Origin: Bacteroidota bacterium
GTDB lineage: Bacteria > Bacteroidota > JABWAT01
Direction: 5' to 3'
Length of the DNA: 64,000 bases
NCBI GenBank assembly: GCA_023151185.1
Contig: JAKLJL010000001.1
Coordinates: forward strand, 1-64,000
Part shown: in pieces, positions 8,390-16,989 of the stretch
Layout of the letters: every line of letters starts with the position of its first letter
Numbering within the stretch: the first letter of the stretch is position 1
Translations under genes and position numbers: made by a program
Notes under the pieces: model-generated
Databases searched by the model: none
Told to the model about the DNA's origin: nothing
Seen by the model: the letters and a program-made list of their open reading frames with translations, nothing else

Positions 8390-8967
8390 GTCCGCACGAT
8401 TCGTTTATTTCAGTTTTTAAATCAACCTCGGCCCTTCTCGACGGTCATTTCAGACTTACCAGCGGCAAGCATTCCAATCAGTACTTTCAGTGTGCCCGGG
8501 TTTTGCAGTACCCCGAACATGCCAGGGCGCTTTGCTCGGTCATTGCCGATCATTACCGCAATCAGGGAATTACTCTGGTGATTTCTCCGGCAATCGGCGG
8601 AATTGTTGTAGGTCAGGAAACCGGACGGCTGTTGAATGTGAGGACCATTTTTGCAGAACGGGATAATGGTGAAATGAAAATCCGGCGGGGATTCGAAATT
8701 TTCCCGGACGATAAAATCCTGATCTGTGAAGATGTTATCACCACCGGCGGATCAGTGAGGGAAGTCGCAGATCTGCTGACCGGGATGGGACACCAGGTAG
8801 CCGGGATTGCATCGATTGTGGACCGGTCGAACGGGAAGGCGGATTTTCCGGTTCCGTATTTTTCAATCCTCCGGCTGGATGTTACCGCCTGGGAACCCGA
8901 AAACTGCCCGCTGTGCAGTCAGGGAATTCCGGTTGTAAAACCCGGTTCAAGAGTTTTTCAGTCCTGA
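8386..8967 (+). CDS. pyrE: Orotate phosphoribosyltransferase
   Basis: The start at 8386 overlaps the sfsA stop in ATGA and gives 193 residues, normal for this enzyme; an in-frame start 60 bases upstream lies inside sfsA and is rejected. OPRT makes orotidine 5'-phosphate from orotate and PRPP. Visible motifs are GHFRLTSGKHSNQYFQCARV near the N-terminus, the flexible loop FAERDNGEMKIRRGF, and the PRPP-binding VLICEDVITTGGS. The Cys-rich end (ENCPLC) is common in the family. It sits in a run that also holds pyrimidine nucleoside phosphorylase. Confidence 0.96.
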   Translation: MSPHDSFISVFKSTSALLDGHFRLTSGKHSNQYFQCARVLQYPEHARALCSVIADHYRNQGITLVISPAIGGIVVGQETGRLLNVRTIFAERDNGEMKIRRGFEIFPDDKILICEDVITTGGSVREVADLLTGMGHQVAGIASIVDRSNGKADFPVPYFSILRLDVTAWEPENCPLCSQGIPVVKPGSRVFQS

Positions 8968-8984
8968 AGAAAGGATCCCGTTCT

Positions 8985-9662
8985 GTGCGGTTCTGGTGGA
9001 TGTTCACAGCCGGTTGCCTCTGCCTTGCCGGGCCGGGTCAGAGTCTGGCCCAGACTGCCGGCGACAGCCTGAGGATAAATGTTGAACGCCTGATGGGACG
9101 GCTGAAACCCGACTATCAGCATACCGGGTATAAAATCCGGTTTGATACAGCACTCGAAGTTCCCCTGAGCAGTGACATCCGGATCGGCAAAACAAAAATT
9201 CTTCCCGGTTTCGGGTTCAATCTGGGACTGGGATACGGGTTTACCGATTATCTGTCGTTTTATACCGGCTTCATTTCGCTGAGTCATACCAATGATGACA
9301 AACGGAATATCGGCAGCCGGCAGGTTGGTTTTGACGGATTTCATGCCGATGTACGGGTAAAAGTGAATCCGTACAGCAAACACCAGTTTTATCTCGAACC
9401 CGGAATCGGTTTTTATGAACTTGTGGATCAGAAATCGGACGGATTTACCGGACGGGGATATTCACTAACCGCCGGTTTCGACCGGTACCTGACCCGGGAA
9501 CTGAGTTTATCGGTGAGTCTGATGTACCGGCTTACCCGGTTTGATCTGCAGTTCAGGGGTGAAGACAAAACCACCCTGACCGAGAAGGTAAAAGCCGACA
9601 TGCTGCTGCTTTCTGCTACCTTTATTTATACTCTTAACAGTGAAAACCAGGGACTTTTTTAG
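8985..9662 (+). CDS. Outer-membrane beta-barrel protein
   Basis: I favour the GTG at 8985, with AAAGGA about 10 bases upstream, because it gives a short basic N-terminus and a signal peptide ending in SLAQ. The ATG at 9000 would cut into the signal, and the ATG at 8913 lies inside pyrE. The mature protein of about 200 residues has alternating amphipathic strands rich in aromatic residues (LGYGFTDYLSFYTGFISL, HQFYLEPGIGFYELVD, LSLSVSLMYRLTRFDLQF) and looks like an 8- to 10-stranded OmpA/OmpW-like barrel. No ligand can be deduced. The stop is directly adjacent to the next ATG. Confidence 0.75.
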   Translation: MRFWWMFTAGCLCLAGPGQSLAQTAGDSLRINVERLMGRLKPDYQHTGYKIRFDTALEVPLSSDIRIGKTKILPGFGFNLGLGYGFTDYLSFYTGFISLSHTNDDKRNIGSRQVGFDGFHADVRVKVNPYSKHQFYLEPGIGFYELVDQKSDGFTGRGYSLTAGFDRYLTRELSLSVSLMYRLTRFDLQFRGEDKTTLTEKVKADMLLLSATFIYTLNSENQGLF

Positions 9663-10997
9663 ATGAATCCTGTTGAACTTATCCTGAAAAAACGAAATAA
9701 GGGGACTTTGACTCCCCAGGAACTGAACTGGCTGATTACCGGTTACCGGGATGGTCTGGTCCGTGAATATCAGATGTCGGCATTTCTGATGGCGGTTTAC
9801 TTTAACGGAATGACCCGTGAAGAAACCCTGACCCTGACCCGGTGCATGATGGAATCCGGGGTGATCCTGGATCTGTCGGATATACCGGGATTTAAAGTGG
9901 ATAAACATTCGACCGGCGGTGTCGGGGATAAGGTTTCCCTGATTCTGGCTCCGATTGTTGCGGCAGCCGGAGTGCCGGTTCCCATGATCAGCGGCCGGGG
10001 ACTGGGACACACCGGCGGTACACTGGACAAACTGGAATCGATTCCCGGATTCAATACCGGTCTCAGTCTGGATACCTACCGGCGCCAGCTCAGAGAAACG
10101 GGTGCCGTCCTGATCGGTCAGACCAAGGACCTGGCCCCGGTTGACAAGGAAATGTATGGGTTACGGGATGTGACGGGAACGGTCGAATCTATTCCCCTCA
10201 TTTCGGGATCAATCATGTCGAAGAAACTCGCCGAAGGAATTGACGGTCTGGTTCTGGATGTCAAAACCGGAACCGGTGCGTTTATGAAAACGCTTGAAGA
10301 CTCCCGTGCTCTGGCTAACTCACTGGTGAGCATCGGGTTGGGGTTCGGCAAGGAAACGATTGCCTACATCACCAATATGAACGAACCGATCGGGTATGAA
10401 GTGGGGAACTGGCTCGAAGTCAGGGAATGTATCGACTGCATGAACGGTGCACCGGTTCCCGACCTGATGGACCTGACCCATCACCTGAGCGGAACCATGA
10501 TTTACCTGGGAAAAAAGGCCGGATCGGTTGAAGAAGGAATTGATCTGTCCCGCAAAATGATTGAATCCGGAAAGGCGATGGATAAGTGGCTCGAAATTGT
10601 TGCTGCCCAGGGTGGTGACATTTCGGTGATTAAAAATCCGGCCTCACGGGGTCAGGCACCGGTTCAGGTTCAGGTGAAAAGCTCCGGTTCCGGTTTTATC
10701 GGCGGATTTGATTCCCGTGAAATCGGGATGACCGGCATTCTCCTGAAAGCCGGACGGATGGCCAAGGATGATGTTATTTCACCGCTGACCGGAATTACCA
10801 TTCACAGGAAAACCGGTGAACCTGTTTCTCCCGGCGATGTCCTGTTCACGGTTCATGCCGATTCAGAAAAAACCGCATCAGAGGCGGTTGCACGGCTCAT
10901 TCAGACGGTGGAAATTGCCCCGGCCAAACCTGAAAAACTGCCGATGATTCTTGAAACCATCGACCGGAACACACTGAACTTCCCATCCAACCGGTAA
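9663..10997 (+). CDS. deoA: Thymidine/pyrimidine-nucleoside phosphorylase
   Basis: A 444-residue enzyme of the nucleoside phosphorylase family II, which also contains Pdp and AMP phosphorylase. It cleaves pyrimidine (deoxy)nucleosides with phosphate to the base and (deoxy)ribose 1-phosphate. Signatures: KHSTGGVGDKVSLILAP around residue 80, SGRGLGHTGGTLDKLESIPG, the TKDLAPVDKEMYGLRDVTGT block, SIMSKKLAEG and the C-terminal ISPLTGITIHRKTGEPVSPGD. Length and motifs fit the Gram-positive-like Pdp/DeoA class; which substrate is preferred cannot be fixed. It begins immediately after the upstream stop codon. Confidence 0.93.
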   Translation: MNPVELILKKRNKGTLTPQELNWLITGYRDGLVREYQMSAFLMAVYFNGMTREETLTLTRCMMESGVILDLSDIPGFKVDKHSTGGVGDKVSLILAPIVAAAGVPVPMISGRGLGHTGGTLDKLESIPGFNTGLSLDTYRRQLRETGAVLIGQTKDLAPVDKEMYGLRDVTGTVESIPLISGSIMSKKLAEGIDGLVLDVKTGTGAFMKTLEDSRALANSLVSIGLGFGKETIAYITNMNEPIGYEVGNWLEVRECIDCMNGAPVPDLMDLTHHLSGTMIYLGKKAGSVEEGIDLSRKMIESGKAMDKWLEIVAAQGGDISVIKNPASRGQAPVQVQVKSSGSGFIGGFDSREIGMTGILLKAGRMAKDDVISPLTGITIHRKTGEPVSPGDVLFTVHADSEKTASEAVARLIQTVEIAPAKPEKLPMILETIDRNTLNFPSNR

Positions 10998-11012
10998 ACC
11001 AGGAGGCTGAAA

Positions 11013-11465
11013 ATGAAAAAACTGCTGGTTTCAGGATTTTTGTTTCTTTTAGGAGTTACCGGGGTTCAGGCTCAGGCGAAACAGGTTCATGCTGGTTTTG
11101 TGCTGGGTTCACCAACCGGACTTACCGCCAAATACTGGTTGTCTGCAGATGAAGCTGTTGAAGGAACCGTGTCGTGGGATACCTCGAACCGGAAAAACCG
11201 GTTTCATATGAATCTGACCTGGCTGAAACACAAATTCAATTTCATTGATCTGGTCAATAATCCGCTGGCGTTTTATTATGGAGTTGGCGGGAAAGTCATT
11301 TCTTCGGATGAACTTTCAGGTGGAATCCGGGGTGCATTCGGCCTGGGGTATTACTTCAAAAGTCTGCCGTTGGATGTTTCACTTGAGATTTCACCGGTTT
11401 TTTACCTGATTCCGTCAAGCACCTTTTCCGCTGATCTGGGACTGGGGTTCAGGTACCATTTCTGA
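11013..11465 (+). CDS. Small outer-membrane or periplasmic beta protein
   Basis: A 150-residue secreted protein with a strong ribosome site (AGGAGG) and the signal peptide MKKLLVSGFLFLLGVTGVQAQ. The mature part of about 130 residues has short amphipathic strands (VHAGFVLGSPTGLTAKYWL, FHMNLTWLKHKFN, LAFYYGVGGKVI, GAFGLGYYF) and ends in GLGFRYHF, a terminal Phe typical of outer-membrane barrels. This length suggests a small six- to eight-strand barrel. It is the last gene of the operon; only three bases separate it from the convergent response regulator. Confidence 0.75.
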   Translation: MKKLLVSGFLFLLGVTGVQAQAKQVHAGFVLGSPTGLTAKYWLSADEAVEGTVSWDTSNRKNRFHMNLTWLKHKFNFIDLVNNPLAFYYGVGGKVISSDELSGGIRGAFGLGYYFKSLPLDVSLEISPVFYLIPSSTFSADLGLGFRYHF

Positions 11466-11468
11466 TCT

Positions 11469-12089
11469 TCAGGGAGTGTCATTTTCCTTTAGCAGCGATC
11501 CGTACAGCTTTTCAGTACAGGCCGGGCAGATTCCGTGGGTAAATGTGGCATGGGTATGGCTTTCGATGTAGGACTCTACCTGTTTCCAGTAGCCGTGATC
11601 ATCTTTGATTTTTTTGCACCCGGCGCAGATCGGCAGCAGTCCTGAAAGGGTGTGAACCCGGGAAATGGCGTCCTGAAGTTCTGCAATTTTCTTTCCGTGG
11701 TAACCGACCTCCTGTTTTAGCCGCAGTGCTGCTTTAACTCTGACCAGAAGTTCAAGAGGCTGAACCGGCTGGCTGATAAAATCAGTCACCCCGATTTCGA
11801 AGGATTCCTGCAGAACCCGGTCTTCCTTCAGTGCTGTGATCACCAGAATCTGGGTATCTTTCAGCGTTTCAGTTTCCCGGATGTACCGGCTGAGCTGAAG
11901 TCCGTCCATTTCGGGCATGTCCACGTCGGTTATAACCAGATCAAACGGATAGGATCCGGCATTGTTGAGCATCCTGACCGCCGCATTACCATCTGCTGCC
12001 TCAGAAATATCCAGAAACAGTTCTGCTTCCAGAATCGACCGGTAAACTTCCCGGTTCAGTGCAATATCGTCTGCAATCAGGACCCGCAT
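11469..12089 (-). CDS. Response regulator with C-terminal CxxC...CxxC module
   Basis: Residues 1-115 form a receiver domain: acidic pocket Asp7-Asp8, phospho-acceptor Asp55 in LVITDVDMPEMDG and Thr85 in ILVITALK. The usually invariant Lys is Gln107 in DFISQPVQP, which is odd. A short coiled linker (LRLKQEVGYHGKKIAELQDAI) leads to a C-terminal module reading LPICAGCKKIKDDHGYWKQ ... THGICPACTEKL, a likely zinc site seen at the ends of many sensor kinases and GGDEF proteins. There is no DNA-binding or enzymatic output domain, so it probably acts by protein contacts. No kinase is adjacent. It faces pdxJ across a 199-base divergent gap. Confidence 0.88.
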   Translation of the reverse strand: MRVLIADDIALNREVYRSILEAELFLDISEAADGNAAVRMLNNAGSYPFDLVITDVDMPEMDGLQLSRYIRETETLKDTQILVITALKEDRVLQESFEIGVTDFISQPVQPLELLVRVKAALRLKQEVGYHGKKIAELQDAISRVHTLSGLLPICAGCKKIKDDHGYWKQVESYIESHTHATFTHGICPACTEKLYGSLLKENDTP

Positions 12090-12288
12090 GATGTATCCGC
12101 CGGTAACGTTTTGGTTTTTCCCTCTGCAAGTTACATTAAACCTGAAAGAAAAACAGCCGTCACCTGTAAAACATTTTCAGGTGGCACGTGGTCAGGAAAT
12201 CCTGAATTTGCCCATTAAAGACCAGGAAAAGAACCTGAAACCCCTGTTTTATTTGATTTAATAGCCGGAAAACCGATATTTATCCATT

Positions 12289-13014
12289 ATGACCAAACTC
12301 TGTATCAACATCGATCATATCGCCACCCTTCGTGAAGCCCGGGCGGCAACCGAACCTGATCCGGTTCATTCGGTTCTGATTTGTGAAACTGCGGGTGCCT
12401 CCGGGATTGTCTGCCACCTGCGGGAAGACCGCCGTCACATCAATGACCGTGACCTGAGGATTCTCAGGGAAGTTATTTCAACCAAACTGGATCTTGAAAT
12501 GGCGGCGACAGAAGAAATGCGGGGAATTGCCCGTGAAATTCTTCCTGAACTGGTGACTCTGGTTCCCGAGAAACGACAGGAACTTACCACTGAAGGCGGC
12601 CTGGATCTGACCCGGGTCCATCCGCTTCTGTCCTCCTATATTCCTTCTCTTCAGGAAAAGGAAATTGAAGTCAGTCTGTTTATTGATCCGGATAAAAACC
12701 AGATTGAACTGGCGAAGGAACTGGGTGCTGACTTCATTGAAATTCATACCGGTGAGTATGCCAATGCCATCCGGGAGGCTGATGCCATCCGGGAACTGGA
12801 ACGGATCAGGACGGCGGCGGTCTATGCAGCCGAGATGGGACTGAAAGTCAATGCCGGTCACGGGTTGAATTATCACAATGTTCAGCCGGTGCTTCAGATC
12901 CGGGAAATCGGCGAAATGAGTATCGGGCATTCTATTATCAGCCGGGCCATTTTTTCCGGTCTGGACCAGGCCGTCAGAGATATGATGGCGATTTTCAGGG
13001 CAGAATCCCGGTGA
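12289..13014 (+). CDS. pdxJ: Pyridoxine 5'-phosphate synthase
   Basis: A 241-residue protein, the standard PdxJ length. PdxJ condenses 1-deoxy-xylulose 5-phosphate with 3-amino-2-oxopropyl phosphate to give pyridoxine 5'-phosphate. Family motifs: NIDHIATLREAR at the start, CHLREDRRHINDRD, NLEMA-like LDLEMAAT, LVPEKRQELTTEGG, EIHTGEYANA, GLKVNAGHGLNYHNV and EMSIGHSIISRAIF. This points to the DXP-dependent vitamin B6 route. Its stop overlaps the era start as GTGA. Confidence 0.97.
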   Translation: MTKLCINIDHIATLREARAATEPDPVHSVLICETAGASGIVCHLREDRRHINDRDLRILREVISTKLDLEMAATEEMRGIAREILPELVTLVPEKRQELTTEGGLDLTRVHPLLSSYIPSLQEKEIEVSLFIDPDKNQIELAKELGADFIEIHTGEYANAIREADAIRELERIRTAAVYAAEMGLKVNAGHGLNYHNVQPVLQIREIGEMSIGHSIISRAIFSGLDQAVRDMMAIFRAESR

Positions 13015-13907
13015 GTGAACCGTTCCGGTCGGGCTATGTAGCCATAGTCGGGGTGCCAAACGCCGGAAAATCGACCCTGATGAACAGTCTCATCGGCGAG
13101 AAACTGGCAATCGTATCCCCAAAGCCCCAGACAACCCGGAATAAAATTCTGGGAATTCTGACAACTGATCACCTGCAGGCTGTTTTTCTTGATACTCCCG
13201 GCTATCTGGATCCTGAATATCCGCTTCACCGGAAAATGATGGAATCGGCTAAGGGGGCCCTGAAGGAATCTGATCTGATCCTGGCGCTGACGGATATTTC
13301 CATCCCGGGTTTTGCCCCGATCCACCCCCTGCTTCTGTCACATCTCGAAGAAGTCCGGAAAAAACCGGTTGTGATTCTGCTGAACAAGACGGACCGTGTT
13401 TCTGACGACATTATTGCAAAGGCCGTGGTGTTTTATCAGGATCAGTTGCCTGCGGCCCGTGCTGTCCTGCCGGTTTCTGCCCGTGATTCGGTTAATCTGG
13501 ATTTGCTGCTGAGCCGGATCGGCGAGTTTCTTCCCGTTCATGAACCGTACTTCCCGCCGGATGATCTCAGTTCACACCCGGTCCGGTTTTTTATTGAAGA
13601 AATCATCCGGGAAAAAATCTTTTTCCAGTTCGACAAGGAAATTCCCTATTCGACTGCCGTTCAGGTCATTCAGTATCTGGAACAGCAGGACCGGGCCGAT
13701 AAAATTGAAGCTGAAATTATTGTGGAACGGTCCTCCCAGAAAGGTATTCTGATCGGGAAAAACGGGACCAAACTACGGGATCTTGGTCAGGCTGCCCGAA
13801 TGGATATTGAAAAACTGGTCGGGAAACAGGTATTCCTGAAACTCTTTGTCAAAGTCAGGGAAAAATGGCGGCGGGATGAAAACCAGCTTAAAAGTTTCGG
13901 ATACTGA
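13011..13907 (+). CDS. era: GTPase Era
   Basis: A 298-residue Era with the normal two-domain build. G1 is GVPNAGKST, the switch region has PKPQTTRNKILGI, G3 is DTPGY and G4 is LLNKTD. The C-terminal KH domain has ERSSQKGILIGKNGTKLRDLG and ends in the usual VREKWRRDENQLKSFGY. Era helps 16S rRNA maturation and 30S assembly. The start is a GTG that overlaps the pdxJ stop by four bases, so translation is coupled. Confidence 0.97.
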   Translation: MSEPFRSGYVAIVGVPNAGKSTLMNSLIGEKLAIVSPKPQTTRNKILGILTTDHLQAVFLDTPGYLDPEYPLHRKMMESAKGALKESDLILALTDISIPGFAPIHPLLLSHLEEVRKKPVVILLNKTDRVSDDIIAKAVVFYQDQLPAARAVLPVSARDSVNLDLLLSRIGEFLPVHEPYFPPDDLSSHPVRFFIEEIIREKIFFQFDKEIPYSTAVQVIQYLEQQDRADKIEAEIIVERSSQKGILIGKNGTKLRDLGQAARMDIEKLVGKQVFLKLFVKVREKWRRDENQLKSFGY

Positions 13908-13922
13908 GTTCAGCTTCTGACA

Positions 13923-14846
13923 ATGATCCTGGCCGGAATCCGTGATCTCCTGACTGATTTTATCCGGTTTATCCGGCAGACAACCGGTAAACGGGAATGG
14001 ATTGCCGCCGGTCTGGTTCTGATCCCGGTGGCGGGGAGTGAACTGACCGGACCTTCAATCAGTCACCTCCTGCGCCCGCTGGAGGGATGGGTGAAAACCG
14101 GAATCTGGTTCGGGTTACTGGCCGGGCCCTTTTTCCTTATTTACTCCCTGGCCGGTTACAGACTTCCTGCCCGGAAATGGAGTCTATTTCTTCTGGTTGC
14201 CTTTTTCTGTCTTGCAGGAACGGCTTCTCTGGAGCCGGTGAAGGCCTATCTTACTGTTTTTCCGGTTTCTGACCCCGGGCATCTGCTTCAGCTTAAATTA
14301 CTCATCAGCAGTTCGCTTCTTGCCGGTTATCTGGTGCCGCTGGCCTTTTTTGCTGTCGTATTCAGGAAAAAAAGACTGGATGAAACCGGCTTCCGGTTTT
14401 CTTTCCCGGACTGGAAAGTGGTTTCCCTGCTTTTTTTACTGATGGTTCCGCTGGTAGTTTCCTCCGTTTTCAGTCCGGGGTTTACGGCTTTCTACCCAAC
14501 GTGGCTGGCAGGTGATACCGGCGAAATTCCCCTTCACCGGATTCTGGCTCACGAAAGTCTTTACGGATTGAATTTTGTCGCAACCGAATGGTTTTTCAGA
14601 GGTCTGCTGGTGATCATTTTTCTGGACTCGGGTGCCGGAAAGTCCATTCTGCCGGTTACAGTTCTCTACACCCTCTGGCACCTTGGGAAACCCCCGGCTG
14701 AACTTATCACCTCGTTCGGCGGCGGATTGTTTCTTGGTTACCTGGCAGTCAGAACCGGATCCATTTCCGGCGGTGTGATGCTGCATCTCGGGGTGGCCTT
14801 TTTGCTGGAACTTGTGGCCTCTTTCTGGCGATTGCAGGCTTTCTGA
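13923..14846 (+). CDS. CPBP-family intramembrane protease-like protein
   Basis: A 307-residue protein with about eight hydrophobic segments. The last 100 residues match the CPBP (CAAX/Rce1-like) domain: ATEWFFRGLL, YTLWHLGKPP and GVMLHLGVAF correspond to motifs 1, 2 and 3. The two His motifs are intact. In motif 1 (EExxxR) the first Glu is replaced by Thr (TEWFFR), and that Glu is thought to activate the catalytic water, so activity is uncertain. Family members cleave prenylated or bacteriocin-like peptides or act in immunity; the substrate here is unknown. It starts 15 bases after era and probably shares its transcript. Confidence 0.8.
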   Translation: MILAGIRDLLTDFIRFIRQTTGKREWIAAGLVLIPVAGSELTGPSISHLLRPLEGWVKTGIWFGLLAGPFFLIYSLAGYRLPARKWSLFLLVAFFCLAGTASLEPVKAYLTVFPVSDPGHLLQLKLLISSSLLAGYLVPLAFFAVVFRKKRLDETGFRFSFPDWKVVSLLFLLMVPLVVSSVFSPGFTAFYPTWLAGDTGEIPLHRILAHESLYGLNFVATEWFFRGLLVIIFLDSGAGKSILPVTVLYTLWHLGKPPAELITSFGGGLFLGYLAVRTGSISGGVMLHLGVAFLLELVASFWRLQAF

Positions 14847-15004
14847 TTTCATTCCGGCTTGCCGGTTGGAGTGCGGGATGTGAGTTTTTTTCTCAGGATT
14901 CCGCGCCTGTGCCAGTGCGTGTCTGTGGTCACTTTCAGTTTGGTTCATTGCCCGATTTCCCGTAGTTTTAAAGCGTATCTTTCTTTTTGGCAGGATTCAG
15001 ACTC

Positions 15005-15874
15005 ATGATCCGGTTATTTACTTTTCACTTCCGATCCAATCCCGTCTGGTTGAACTGGATCTATGCCGTTTCAGCAGTTGGGGTGACCGCCTGGCTGGAT
15101 TATCTTTCCGGTCCCCGGATATTACTCTCCGTCTTTTATATCATTCCTGTTTCTTTTGCTTCCTGGTTTATTTCCAGAAAAGCAGGGTTCATCACAGCCG
15201 TTTTGTCTGAATCCGCCTGGCTGGTGACTGATTTGTTCCTTCGGCCCGAAACCGTTCCGGATGTCTATTTTCTCTGGAATGCAGCGGTTCGCCTGGCTGC
15301 CTTGTTCCTGGCTGCCTATGTTTTTTCGAGGCTTCAGGAAGCAATCAGGAGAGAACATGAACTGGCATTGGTCGATGGACTCACCGGTCTGACCAACAGC
15401 CGGGGATTCAGGGAGAGAGCCAATGTCGAAATTGACCGGATGACCCGGCTTGGAGAGGTTTTTACGATGGTTTACTTTGATCTGGACAATTTTAAAACTG
15501 TCAACGATACGCTTGGCCACCAACGTGGAGATGACTTGCTGAGGTCAGTTTCGGATATCCTGCAGTCCAATCTGAGAAAGGTGGATATTCCGGCCCGTCT
15601 GGGTGGTGATGAGTTTGCCATTCTGCTGACGGGGACCCGGGCAGATCAGGCCAAAACTGTCCTTCAGAAAATCAAAAGTCAGTTTGATCTTCTCATGAAG
15701 ACCAATAATTGGCCGGTAACGGTCAGTTTTGGTGCCGTCGGATTCGAAATACCACCCTATTCTGTGAATGAAATGATTACTCTGGCCGATCAGCTCATGT
15801 ACGAAGTGAAAAAATCCGGGAAAAACAATATCGCCATCAGGGTGATCAAGGATCGCCGGTCGCACGGGCACTGA
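15005..15874 (+). CDS. Membrane-bound diguanylate cyclase (GGDEF)
   Basis: The ATG at 15005 is preferred to an in-frame TTG 18 bases earlier; AGGA lies about 9 bases before it. The first 110 residues contain about four membrane helices, an unassigned sensor. A short linker leads to a full GGDEF domain: LVDGLTGLTNSRGF, FDLDNFKTVNDTLGHQRGDDLL, then RKVD at the inhibitory I-site exactly five residues before the active-site GGDEF, and ADQLMYEVKKSGKN at the end. Both active and feedback sites are intact, so it should make cyclic di-GMP from GTP. It has its own short upstream region (14847-15004). Confidence 0.94.
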   Translation: MIRLFTFHFRSNPVWLNWIYAVSAVGVTAWLDYLSGPRILLSVFYIIPVSFASWFISRKAGFITAVLSESAWLVTDLFLRPETVPDVYFLWNAAVRLAALFLAAYVFSRLQEAIRREHELALVDGLTGLTNSRGFRERANVEIDRMTRLGEVFTMVYFDLDNFKTVNDTLGHQRGDDLLRSVSDILQSNLRKVDIPARLGGDEFAILLTGTRADQAKTVLQKIKSQFDLLMKTNNWPVTVSFGAVGFEIPPYSVNEMITLADQLMYEVKKSGKNNIAIRVIKDRRSHGH

Positions 15875-15884
15875 AAATCTGGTT

Positions 15885-16145
15885 ATGGAGTCCCTATACC
15901 CTTTTTTAACTGTTCTGAATTTTGCCTCTGCCGTTCAGGGTGTGTTCTTAGCCTATCTGCTTTTTAACAGGAAGTCACACCGGAAGGAATCTCTGGTGCT
16001 GGGTGCACTGATGGTTGTCATGTCGGTGGCGATCCTGGGGGCCGTCCTGGGAATTTCTGGATATTACCGGATCTTCCCGCATTTTATAAGAGTTGGCGGC
16101 AGAGTACCCGGTTCTGATTCTGGCCGGCGGCCCGCAGCAGGTTAA
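15885..16145 (+). pseudogene. Remnant of a membrane-bound AraC-type regulator N-terminus
   Basis: The 86-codon frame begins ten bases after the diguanylate cyclase. It encodes SLYPFLTVLNFASAVQG, FLAYLLFNRKSHRKESLVLGALM and GISGYYRIFPHFIRVGG, which resembles, from memory, the first two or three helices of Bacteroidota AraC regulators with an N-terminal membrane domain. After RVGG the frame becomes Arg/Gly/Ser-rich, and the shifted frame briefly reads AEYPVLILAGGP, close to what such proteins have next. No further helices or HTH domain follow before 16263, so it is a degraded fragment. It could alternatively be a genuine short two-helix protein. Confidence 0.5.
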
Positions 16146-16262
16146 ACCGGATGCAGGGAGTTGGGCCGGGAACAGGTAATTCCGGTGTGACTCAGAAAAA
16201 AACGGCGTATAATCAACTTTCACCCAAAGGGTTCAGACGAAAAACAGGAAAGGATAACAACT

Positions 16263-16913
16263 ATGTTTATCGGGCATTTTGGTGCTGGTTTTGCAGCGAA
16301 AAAGATCAGTCCGCAGGTCAGTCTTGGGGTTTTATTTCTGGCTGCCCAGTTTATTGATCTTCTCTGGCCTCTGCTGGTTCTTGCCGGTGCCGAGCATTTC
16401 AGAATTGTACCCGGGCATACGGCCACCGTTCCCCTCGATTTTTATGATTATCCCTGGTCGCACAGTCTGGTGATGGTACTGGTCTGGGCCGCCGCAGCCG
16501 GCGGACTTTATTTTCTGTTCCGGAAAAACCGGAGCGGTGCCCTGGTGATATCCCTTCTGGTTCTCAGTCACTGGGTTCTTGATTTCCTGGTTCACATTCC
16601 GGATCTGCCGTTACTCCCGGGAAGTGATCTGAAAGCCGGTCTGGGTCTGTGGAATTCGCCCGCCGGTTCCCAACTGCTCGAGGCCGGTCTTTTTGCCGGT
16701 GGATTTTGGTTGTACCTGAAGGCAACGCAGCCCCGGAATAAAACCGGAACGTGGAGTCTGATCTCTCTTGCCGCCTTTCTCGCCGTTATCCAGGTGATGA
16801 ATATAACCTCCCCGCCGCCACCCGATGAACTGGCCGTTGCGGTAACAGGAAACCTGCAGTGGCTGTTTATTTTATGGGCCTTTTGGGTCGACCGGAACCG
16901 GAATCCGATTTAA
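16263..16913 (+). CDS. Multi-pass membrane protein, YdjM-like metal-dependent hydrolase
   Basis: A 216-residue protein with about six membrane helices and an AAGGA ribosome site. The conserved polar residues within helices are GHFGAGF at the N-terminus, AQFIDLLWP, YPWSHSL and SHWVLDFLVHIPDLPL. This pattern of His and Asp near membrane faces resembles the YdjM/LexA-regulated inner-membrane hydrolase family, which may bind a metal. Substrate and activity are unknown. It lies alone between the AraC remnant and the YiiX-type gene. Confidence 0.65.
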   Translation: MFIGHFGAGFAAKKISPQVSLGVLFLAAQFIDLLWPLLVLAGAEHFRIVPGHTATVPLDFYDYPWSHSLVMVLVWAAAAGGLYFLFRKNRSGALVISLLVLSHWVLDFLVHIPDLPLLPGSDLKAGLGLWNSPAGSQLLEAGLFAGGFWLYLKATQPRNKTGTWSLISLAAFLAVIQVMNITSPPPPDELAVAVTGNLQWLFILWAFWVDRNRNPI

Positions 16914-16989
16914 AACGGAACAGAATTGCCGTATCTTCATCCGGATTTTATTCATGCGGAAAGCCTGGTCTGCCGGGCGGTAAGGAGAT

